From Conexibacter sp. (lineage in GTDB: Bacteria > Actinomycetota > Thermoleophilia > Solirubrobacterales > Solirubrobacteraceae), in the NCBI GenBank assembly GCA_025964215.1, contig JAOPZG010000068.1, positions 1 through 5,205 on the forward strand: DNA of 5,205 bases, written 5' to 3'. Positions 1 through 5,205 of this stretch are shown here, one piece after another. Position numbers and translations under genes: made by a program. Below the pieces are notes generated by a model, which saw only the letters and a program-made list of their open reading frames with translations, had not been told where the DNA came from and ran no database searches. The stretch's first letter is position 1. Each line of letters starts with the position of its first letter.

Positions 1-1424
1 CGCACCGGGACCCGCGCCTCGGCGCGCCGGCCGACCGCGCGGGCGGCGAGCATCGCGCCGAACGTGAACGCGTAGAACACGGTGACCTGGGCGAAGCGGG
101 CCGTGGTGTCGGTCAGCCACGGCAGCAGCATCGCCACCAGCGCGCCGAGGTAGGCCGCGTGGACGGCGCGATCGCGGCGCAGCCCGGTCCCGATCGTGCG
201 CGCCAGCTGCGCGATGAGCAGGAAGAGCGCGACGGCGCCGGCGATCCCGGCCGACGCCAGGATCTGGAAGTAGAGCGAGTGCGCGTGGAGCCCGGCGGGC
301 GAGCCCGCCAGGTGCTCGCCGAGCGCGGGTTGCAGCTTCCCGAACCCGATGCCGGTGGCCGGTTGCGCGCGGAACACGTCCAGCGACGAGCTCCAGATCT
401 GCTCGCGCTCGCGGTCGCCCTTGAAGGTCCGGTTGGTCGTCGCGGTCGGGTCGGCGATCGAGGAGAAGCGCTCGCGCACGGTGGGCCCGGCGACGGTCAG
501 CCCGAGCAGGACGATCACCAGCAGGCCCGCGAGCGCCGTGACGGCCGAGACGAACCGGATCCGCGGCGGCATCGCGAGCACGGCGACGGCGACGCCGAGC
601 GTCCCGCCGACCCAGCTCAGCCGCGAGTAGGTGAGCAGCAGGCCGAGGGCGATGAGGCCGGTGGCGAGCGTCCACGCCACGCCCTCGCGGCGCTTCAGCG
701 CGGTCGCGGCCAGCCCGACGCCGAGCGGCAGGACGAACGCGAGCACGTTCCCGAGGCTGATCGGGTCCGGCAGCGCCCCCTCGGGGCGGAAGTAGTTGTC
801 GCCGAAGGCGAAGGTCGTGGCCGCCGCCTCGCCGCCCTGCGAGTGCAGCGCCAGCTGGACGCCGCGGGTGCTCTCGAAGACCGCCAGCACGGCCTGCACG
901 GCGCCGGCGACGACGACCCACGAGACGACGTAGCGCGCGCCGCCGGGCTCGGTGGCGAGGACGAAGGCGAGCCAGCCGGCCACGAACGTGCCGGCGAGCC
1001 AGACGACGTAGTGGCTCTGCCCGGCGCCGAGCAGGACGGCCGGCGCGAGCAGCGCGAGCACGAGCGCGACGACGAGGCTCGTGCTCGTGAGCCGGACGGC
1101 GGGGCGGCGCTGGTAGGCGGCCACGATCGCGGCGGCCGCGAGCAGGATGCCGAGCGGCGAGAGCGTGACGTCGCGCAGCGTCGAGGTCATCGCGAACGGG
1201 CCGAGCACGATCGCCGCGGCGACCAGCACGCGCAGTGGCCGGGCCGAGAGGCACGTGAGCGCGCCGACCGCCGGGACGAGGACCGTCATGTAGTACTTGG
1301 CCGTCGTCGGCTGGGCGAAGAGGTGGTCGGCGACCAGGCCGGTCGTGGCGAGGACGATCCCGAGCGCGCAGATCGCCATCACCGCGATGCGCAGCGGCTC
1401 CCAGCGTCCGCTCACCATGCTCAT
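1..1424 (-). CDS. O-antigen ligase/polymerase family membrane protein (3' end cut by window edge)
   Basis: This is a polytopic membrane protein of the O-antigen ligase/Wzy superfamily, which polymerises lipid-linked oligosaccharides or transfers the finished glycan outside the membrane. I translated 474 codons from ATG 1424 without a stop. About 11 hydrophobic segments come first, then a long polar loop (about 315-372), then about three more segments. Family-like motifs are R213-P with G225-N226, LLLTYSRLSWVGG at 262-274, a loop segment ERFSSIADP at 318-326, PATGIGFGK at 355-363, and HAHSLYFQ at 380-387, which matches the family's conserved H-x-H segment before a late membrane helix. The frame is open at the left edge. 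The last visible residues are basic and follow the last helix, so little is probably missing. The start is well supported: GGAGG lies 7 bases upstream and the gene overlaps the preceding stop as TGATG. Ligase, polymerase and protein-glycan transferase members cannot be told apart from this sequence. Confidence 0.88.
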   Translation of the reverse strand, partial: MSMVSGRWEPLRIAVMAICALGIVLATTGLVADHLFAQPTTAKYYMTVLVPAVGALTCLSARPLRVLVAAAIVLGPFAMTSTLRDVTLSPLGILLAAAAIVAAYQRRPAVRLTSTSLVVALVLALLAPAVLLGAGQSHYVVWLAGTFVAGWLAFVLATEPGGARYVVSWVVVAGAVQAVLAVFESTRGVQLALHSQGGEAAATTFAFGDNYFRPEGALPDPISLGNVLAFVLPLGVGLAATALKRREGVAWTLATGLIALGLLLTYSRLSWVGGTLGVAVAVLAMPPRIRFVSAVTALAGLLVIVLLGLTVAGPTVRERFSSIADPTATTNRTFKGDREREQIWSSSLDVFRAQPATGIGFGKLQPALGEHLAGSPAGLHAHSLYFQILASAGIAGAVALFLLIAQLARTIGTGLRRDRAVHAAYLGALVAMLLPWLTDTTARFAQVTVFYAFTFGAMLAARAVGRRAEARVPV

Positions 1425-2698
1425 CAGACGGCCTCCACGGGTGGGCGGGAGCGGCTGTGCGCCTCCCAGGCGAGCGTCGCCAGCACCGCCATGAACGGCA
1501 CCAGCGGCCAGATCGACCGCGGGTAGCCGGCCGCGGCGAGGTGGACGGCGAAGGCGATCGCCGAGAAGACGGCGAACGGGACCAGCGCGACGTCGAACGT
1601 CCTCCGGCGCGCCAACGTGAACAGGCTCAGGACCACCATGGAGAACAGGAGGATGCCGGGCACGGCGAACAGCAGCAACGTGGCCGTGCCCTGGCCGAAG
1701 CTGTAGGGCCAGTGGATCCAGAGCCGGGAGAAGTTCGCCGCGACGTTGCGCGCGTAGCGCAGCGGGTGCTTCCCGATCTGCGTCTTGGCCTCGTGGCGGA
1801 GCGCCGCGTCGCGCGCGACCGGCTCCTTGGGCAGCGCCGCGAAGAACGGGCGGTGCTGCGCCAGGTAGGCGCTCTTGGCGACCTCCGCGTCGGTGTGCGG
1901 CTCGCCGAGGTCCTCCGAGAAGGGCGAGGCCATCCAGTAGAGCGAGAGGCCGCCCGAGTTGCCCCAGTAGAGGCTCTTGCCGGTCTCGTGGTGCGTGTAG
2001 GCCAGCCACGGGATGCAGACGGCGAAGGCGACGGCCGCCATGGCCGCGCCCTTGCGGGCGACCTGGTTGCGCGTCAGCGCCCACCAGGCGAGGCAGGCCA
2101 GCAGCGTGACGATGACCGCGTAGCCGTTCTCCACGCGCGTCAGCGTGAGGAACCCGATCATCAGGCCGGCGGCGACGACCTCGACCCACCCGCCGCGCGG
2201 CCGGCGCGCGGCGCGGACGAAGCAGAGCATCGCCCCGGTGGTGAGCGCGAGCACCAGCGGCTCGGTGAACAGGCGCGGCAGCGTCCGCCAGAGCGGGAAG
2301 TAGAGGCCGTAGCCGAGCGTGACGACCATCGCGACGCGCGGGCTGGTCCAGGTCCGCAGGAGCCGGAAGAGCAGGAACGCCGACAGCGCCAGCATCAGCG
2401 GGCCGAGCAGCCGCATCAGCTCGACCGGCGTGCCGATCGCCACGAACGGCGCGAGCAGCAGCGGCAGGCCCGGGCCGCGCCACAGGAAGTCGGTGGGGTT
2501 GCCGTCGCGGACGGCGTACTCGCCGTGGGTCAGGCGATCCGCGAAGCCCAGGTAGCCGGGCTCGTCGGTGCGGTCCAGCAGCGAGCCCGTCGTGAGGTAG
2601 GCGACGGCGACGTAGATGACGAGCAGGGCCGCGATGACGTACAGCGGCCGCGCGGCCAGCTCGTCGACGACGGCGGTGACGCGCCGCCGGTCTCTCAA
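1424..2698 (-). CDS. GT-C glycosyltransferase, GT39/PMT_2/ArnT-like membrane protein
   Basis: This is an integral-membrane glycosyltransferase of the kind that uses polyprenyl-phosphate sugars as donor and acts on the outer face of the membrane. Numbered from TTG 2698 (424 residues), a first hydrophobic helix at about 18-35 is followed by D45-E46 in the first outer loop (TDEPGYLGFADRL), where this superfamily has its acidic catalytic motif. Next come RGPGLPLLLAPF (74-85), LFTEPLVLAL (143-152), TRVENGYAV (187-195), HPLRYARNV (311-319) and YPRSIWPLVPF (392-402), all typical GT39-like landmarks, with many hydrophobic segments between. The frame stays open to ATG 2809, but the 37 extra codons include many that are rare here (AGG, CGT, CGA, GGT, GGA, AGT, CCA, GCA). 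From TTG 2698 onward nearly every codon ends in G or C, so I prefer TTG, although no Shine-Dalgarno precedes it. The stop overlaps the next gene's ATG. Donor sugar and acceptor are unknown. Confidence 0.85.
   Translation of the reverse strand: MRDRRRVTAVVDELAARPLYVIAALLVIYVAVAYLTTGSLLDRTDEPGYLGFADRLTHGEYAVRDGNPTDFLWRGPGLPLLLAPFVAIGTPVELMRLLGPLMLALSAFLLFRLLRTWTSPRVAMVVTLGYGLYFPLWRTLPRLFTEPLVLALTTGAMLCFVRAARRPRGGWVEVVAAGLMIGFLTLTRVENGYAVIVTLLACLAWWALTRNQVARKGAAMAAVAFAVCIPWLAYTHHETGKSLYWGNSGGLSLYWMASPFSEDLGEPHTDAEVAKSAYLAQHRPFFAALPKEPVARDAALRHEAKTQIGKHPLRYARNVAANFSRLWIHWPYSFGQGTATLLLFAVPGILLFSMVVLSLFTLARRRTFDVALVPFAVFSAIAFAVHLAAAGYPRSIWPLVPFMAVLATLAWEAHSRSRPPVEAV
1432..1436 (-). promoter_or_regulatory. 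Ribosome binding site for the O-antigen ligase-like gene
   Basis: GGAGG on the minus strand ends 7 bases before ATG 1424. It lies inside the last codons of the GT-C gene, whose stop shares one base with that ATG (TGATG). This arrangement fixes the downstream start and implies that the two membrane proteins are made by coupled translation from one transcript. It is the only textbook Shine-Dalgarno seen at any of the four starts in the window. Confidence 0.75.
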
Positions 2699-2902
2699 GG
2701 ATGCGGGGATGGGGGTCAGCTCTGGCGGTGGGGATCGGGGCGACGCGAGGCCGTAGTGTCGCAGACTTCCGTCGCCGTCCGGACCGTGTCGACGCCTGGT
2801 CCAGCGCATCTCCGACCGGGCGTCCGAAGCGTTCGCGACGACGTTCGTCCACCTTGTGGTGGGATGGTGTTAGGCGGCTCGCCCCCGGCCGATGTCCGGG
2901 AT
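2699..2902. promoter_or_regulatory. Divergent intergenic control region
   Basis: These roughly 200 bases separate the leftward membrane-protein pair from the rightward secreted-protein gene and should hold promoters for both. The region has fewer G/C-ending codons in the flanking open frames than the genes do, consistent with non-coding DNA. Visible structure includes the 8-base palindrome GTCCGGAC (2777-2784), the inverted repeat CTGG-T-CCAG (2796-2804), CGAA-GCG-TTCG (2825-2835), and CGTTCG repeated directly at 2830-2835 and 2842-2847. Weak -10-like strings are GACACT (2760-2755, minus strand, about 56 bases before TTG 2698) and TGTTAG (2868-2873, plus strand). None comes with a convincing -35, so the promoter positions are tentative and the palindromes may be chance in such GC-rich DNA. 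Confidence 0.45.
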
Positions 2903-2995
2903 ATGGCGACGTTCCCCCGCCCCCTCCTTCGCATGCTCCTGTGTGGCTTGGTGCTGTCGATGCTCAGCCTGGGCTGCGTCACGCAGTCCCAGGCC
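2903..2995 (+). other. Signal peptide of the secreted helical protein
   Basis: The first 31 residues have an Arg-containing n-region, a hydrophobic core of about 15 residues and a c-region TQSQA, with Ser at -3 and Ala at -1, before QTTRT. Codon use is looser here (CTT, TGT, TTG) than in the mature part, as is common for signal peptides. Cys25 follows Gly, but the residues at -3 and -2 are Ser and Leu rather than the usual Leu and Ala/Ser, so a lipoprotein is possible but less likely. Confidence 0.65.
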
Positions 2996-4102
2996 CAGAC
3001 CACCCGGACCGCCGTGGTGTCGGACTCCGCCGCCGTCTTCCTGGAGGGCAAGCTCGACGAGCTCACCCGGCAGTCGAGCGCGACCGACCCGCTGTACGAG
3101 AGCGACGGGCGCTGGCACCTCGGCGACGACAGCTGCAAGCGCTGCGTGCTCGGCGGCGCGGTCGCCGCCGCGACGATCGCCACGCGCTTCCCGGAGCGCG
3201 GCACCCACTTCCGCGACCTGGCCCGCCAGACCGTCGATCGCTTCATCGCCACGCAGCTGCCCAGCGGCTCCTTCCCGAACGCGGTCGACCCGTCGAAGTC
3301 CGACGGGATCGAGACCGAGTTCGCCGGCGTGCAGATCGGCACGGTCGCCCACCTGCTCGACGGCCAGGTCTCGGCCGCGACCTCGGCGCGCTGGGCACGG
3401 TCGCTGCGCGCCGCCGCGCACTACCTGATCGACGCCGACATGACGACCTACTACGTCAACGGCAACATCAACCTCGGCACCACGCTGACCCTCGGGCTGG
3501 CGGCGCAGGCGACCGGCGACGCCGATCTGCAGCAGGCCTTCGAGCGCTCCTGGGACTTCACGCTGCACCCGCCGGAGCGCTGGAAGGCCTACGGCCTGCG
3601 CTTCACCAAGGCGCCCAAGCGCGCCGACTGGGCCGACGGCGCCGGCTACCTCGTCGAGGCGGGCGCGACGCCCGGCTTCGACGCCCACTACACCCAGCTG
3701 CAGTCGAGCCTGGCGACGCGGATGTGGCTGATGCTCGGCGACGCCCGCGCGCTGCGGCTGGCGAACGTCCTGACGAACACCCTGCTCAAGCGCGTCGACG
3801 ACAGCTGGAACCTCGACACGAGCGACGGCAGTCGTCACCCCGGCTCGGACCTCTCGTTCCCCTTCGTCACGGCCAGCCTCGCCGCCGCCGGCGACTGCCG
3901 GCCCGCCCTGCGCGGCGCGGGCGGCCAGTTCGACCACGTCGAGTCCTGGTTCGACCGCAACCTCGACCCGGCCTCCCTGGGCGACAACGCCACGTGGCTC
4001 TTCTACCTCGGCAACGACGTCGCGACGTTCGCCATGCTCGACGCGCACCCGGCCTGCTCCCAGGCCCAGGCGGCGACCGTGCCGCGCGCCAAGCGCCGCT
4101 GA
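2903..4102 (+). CDS. Secreted helical protein of unknown function, possible glycan-active (alpha/alpha)-toroid enzyme
   Basis: I do not recognise this 399-residue protein. Residues 1-31 form an export signal: basic FPRPLLRM, hydrophobic LLCGLVLSMLSLGCV, then a polar stretch with a plausible signal peptidase I site after SQA (29-31). SLGC (22-25) is only a poor lipobox. The mature part is soluble and alpha-helical in character, with three similar helix-loop-helix units (about 83-126, 190-222, 266-300) such as LAAQATGDADLQQAFERSWD and WLMLGDARALRLANV. This pattern is seen in (alpha/alpha) toroid glycosidases, lyases and epimerases. Likely conserved patches are CKRC (78-81), GIETEFAG (135-142), YYVNGNIN (183-190), DGAGYLVE (245-252) and GFDAHYTQ (258-265). 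They are rich in Asp, Glu, Asn, His and Tyr, as expected of a glycan active site. ATG 2903 is chosen because upstream ATG 2864 adds a rare TTA codon and blurs the signal peptide; ATG 2933 would shorten it. The polysaccharide-gene neighbours favour a glycan-modifying role (inference). Confidence 0.8.
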   Translation: MATFPRPLLRMLLCGLVLSMLSLGCVTQSQAQTTRTAVVSDSAAVFLEGKLDELTRQSSATDPLYESDGRWHLGDDSCKRCVLGGAVAAATIATRFPERGTHFRDLARQTVDRFIATQLPSGSFPNAVDPSKSDGIETEFAGVQIGTVAHLLDGQVSAATSARWARSLRAAAHYLIDADMTTYYVNGNINLGTTLTLGLAAQATGDADLQQAFERSWDFTLHPPERWKAYGLRFTKAPKRADWADGAGYLVEAGATPGFDAHYTQLQSSLATRMWLMLGDARALRLANVLTNTLLKRVDDSWNLDTSDGSRHPGSDLSFPFVTASLAAAGDCRPALRGAGGQFDHVESWFDRNLDPASLGDNATWLFYLGNDVATFAMLDAHPACSQAQAATVPRAKRR

Positions 4103-4180
4103 TCCCGCGGATACACTGCGCGCCATCGCCGCCGAGCCTCCCCGCACCCGTCTCGCCGGCCGTCTCGCCATGGGCCCCTC
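4103..4180 (+). promoter_or_regulatory. Leader between secreted protein and GT4 gene, with possible -10 and 12-base tandem repeat
   Basis: This short gap contains a -10-like TACACT at 4112-4117 (TATAAT-like at 4 of 6 positions), which would give a transcript start near 4124 and a leader of about 57 bases. No clear -35 is visible. The leader carries CCGTCTCGCC twice, at 4148-4157 and 4160-4169, separated by GG, giving a 12-base period. There is no Shine-Dalgarno before GTG 4181. I see no stem followed by a T-run after the upstream stop, so read-through from the secreted-protein gene is also possible. Confidence 0.3.
4148..4169 (+). repeat. Two-copy direct repeat CCGTCTCGCC, 12-base period
   Basis: Two perfect 10-base copies are separated by GG. 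They end 11 bases before the GTG start of the GT4 gene. The repeat could be a binding site for a dimeric regulator, a leader element, or a small slippage duplication. Two copies in GC-rich DNA are too few to choose among these. Confidence 0.6.
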
Positions 4181-5205
4181 GTGCGGGTAGCCGTCGTCCA
4201 CAACCTGAGCCGCGGCGGTGCCTGGCGCCGGCTCTCCGAGCAGGTGCGGGCGTTCGATCAGGACGTCGTGGAGGTCTGCTTCAGCTCGTCGGTCGCGGTG
4301 ACCGGGAACGCGATCCGCGTGCCCTACAAGGCGCTCGCGCCCGAGGCCCCGCGCGCCGCCCGCCCGCCGCTGCGCTATCTGGACGTCGCCCTGCTGACGG
4401 CGGCGTGGCGCCGGGTCGCCGGCGTCGTGAGCCGCTCGGGCGCCGACGTCGTCCTCGCCAACCCGTGCTCGATCCTCCAGGGCCCGCCGGGCATCGCCTG
4501 GACGGCCGTGCCGTCGCTGTACTTCTGCGACGAGCCGCGGCGCGCCGACTACGAGGACGCCGCGCTCGAGAGCCGCAACCCGGCGACGCGCTCGCTCTAC
4601 GGGCCGCTGCACGGCCAGGAGCGCCGGCTGGACCGGATCGCCGCGCTGGGCGCCGACCGCCTCGTGACGAACTCCCGCTACACGGCCGGCACGATCGCCG
4701 CGGCCTACGGCCGCGAGGCCGACGTCGTCGCGCTCGGCGTCCCGGCCGGGTTCGGCCCGCTGGACGCCGCGCCCGCCGGCCACGTGCTGAGCGTCGGGAC
4801 GCTGATCCCGACCAAGGGCCACGACCTCGTCATCGAGGCCGTGGGGCGCGCGGCGGTGCGGCGCCCGCTGGTCGTCGTGGCCGGCCGCGGCGACGGCGCG
4901 GAGGAGGCGCGGCTGCACGGGCTCGCCCAGGCGGCGGGCGTGGAGCTCTCCATCCGCACCGCGATCAGCGACGCCGAGCTGCACGAGCTCTACGCCACCG
5001 CGCAGGCGCTCCTGTACCTCTCCAAGCGCGAGCCGCTCGGCCTCGTCGCGCTCGAGGCGCAGGCGTGCGGGACGCCGGTCGTGGTCGCCGCCGACGGCGG
5101 GATCCCGGAGACGATGGTCGAGGGCGAGACGGGCTTCGCGGTCCCGCGCGATCCGGCGGCCGCCGCCGCCGCGCTCGACCGCCTCGACGACGCCGCGCTG
5201 CGGGC
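4181..5205 (+). CDS. GT4-family glycosyltransferase (3' end cut by window edge)
   Basis: This is a cytoplasmic GT-B-fold retaining glycosyltransferase of family GT4, which moves a sugar from a nucleotide donor to a lipid- or glycan-linked acceptor. From GTG 4181, 341 codons are visible. The N-terminal acceptor domain begins with a beta strand and glycine loop (VRVAVVHNLSRGG, 1-13). LYFCDEPRRADYED (113-126) recalls the (H/D)-(E/D)-P-R region of related enzymes, and TNSRYTA (163-169) is the usual domain-boundary motif. The donor domain starts with SVGTLIPTKGHD (204-215), whose K212 is the typical phosphate-contacting lysine. It continues to SKREPLGLVALEAQACGTP (281-299), where E284 and E292 form the EX7E motif, and DGGIPETMVEGETGF (305-319). 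GT4 proteins usually run about 350-400 residues, so only a short tail is missing. No ATG or other usual start lies upstream in frame, and an N-terminal strand begins exactly at GTG, which supports it despite the missing Shine-Dalgarno. The specific sugar and acceptor cannot be read from the sequence. Confidence 0.92.
   Translation, partial: MRVAVVHNLSRGGAWRRLSEQVRAFDQDVVEVCFSSSVAVTGNAIRVPYKALAPEAPRAARPPLRYLDVALLTAAWRRVAGVVSRSGADVVLANPCSILQGPPGIAWTAVPSLYFCDEPRRADYEDAALESRNPATRSLYGPLHGQERRLDRIAALGADRLVTNSRYTAGTIAAAYGREADVVALGVPAGFGPLDAAPAGHVLSVGTLIPTKGHDLVIEAVGRAAVRRPLVVVAGRGDGAEEARLHGLAQAAGVELSIRTAISDAELHELYATAQALLYLSKREPLGLVALEAQACGTPVVVAADGGIPETMVEGETGFAVPRDPAAAAAALDRLDDAALR

Noticed and set aside
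159..1526. 455-codon plus-strand open frame antisense to the ligase-like gene
   Set aside because: The translation is a low-complexity Arg/Gly/Glu/Asp/Ala mix with no domain or membrane segment. The opposite strand encodes a clear multi-helix protein with family motifs, so this is a shadow of GC3 bias.
1457..2902. Upstream in-frame extension of the secreted-protein gene, making an 881-codon frame
   Set aside because: It runs antisense to the GT-C gene, has shadow composition, and would bury the signal peptide in mid-protein. The real start is placed at ATG 2903.
2864..2902. Alternative start ATG 2864 for the secreted protein
   Set aside because: It adds 13 residues, including a rare TTA codon, ahead of an already complete signal peptide. 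The upstream GTGGTGGG abuts the ATG and is not a good ribosome site. It cannot be fully excluded.
2716..3342. 208-codon minus-strand frame across the divergent region
   Set aside because: Ser/Arg/Pro-rich shadow antisense to the signal peptide and N-terminus of the secreted protein; no motif or ribosome site.
4084..4124. Possible terminator after the secreted-protein gene
   Set aside because: GCGCGCC occurs twice (4084-4090 and 4118-4124), but mainly as a direct repeat, and CCGCGG at 4105 is too short. No T-run follows any stem, so no terminator is called.
4170..4190. Six-codon frame (MGPSCG) overlapping the GT4 start, as a possible leader peptide
   Set aside because: It has no ribosome binding site and no run of regulatory codons. 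An ATG in this position is easily chance; kept only as a side note in the leader finding.
2870..4984. 704-codon minus-strand open frame opposite the secreted-protein and GT4 genes
   Set aside because: It spans two genes and their gap, with repetitive Arg/Ala/Gly/Val/Glu composition and no recognisable domain. Both plus-strand genes have strong independent evidence.

Overview
The window is very GC-rich (about 70% by eye), and its real genes almost always use G or C at the third codon position. This suggests a high-GC actinobacterium. Soil lineages such as Thermoleophilia/Solirubrobacterales are possible, but that is inference; no marker gene is present. The content is a piece of a cell-surface polysaccharide or glycoconjugate locus. 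There is no RNA gene, mobile element, CRISPR array or origin that I can support.

Layout: two genes read leftward and two read rightward from a divergent control region at about 2699-2902. Leftward come a polytopic GT-C (GT39/PMT_2/ArnT-like) glycosyltransferase (1424-2698) and then an O-antigen ligase/polymerase-family membrane protein (from 1424 off the left edge). The second is translationally coupled to the first through a TGATG overlap, with a canonical GGAGG ribosome binding site inside the end of the upstream gene. Rightward come a secreted, mostly helical protein of about 399 residues that I do not recognise (2903-4102) and, after a 78-base gap, a GT4-family glycosyltransferase (from 4181 off the right edge).

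Working model (inference): the GT4 enzyme adds sugars to a growing chain on the cytoplasmic face. The GT-C enzyme transfers a sugar from a polyprenyl-phosphate donor on the outer face. The ligase/polymerase homologue joins or transfers chains outside the membrane. The exported protein between them is a candidate glycan-modifying enzyme with an (alpha/alpha)-toroid-like pattern. It is the least understood gene here and the best candidate for something new.

Several very long open frames lie antisense to the real genes, some over 700 codons. They are by-products of high GC and strong third-position bias and are not annotated.
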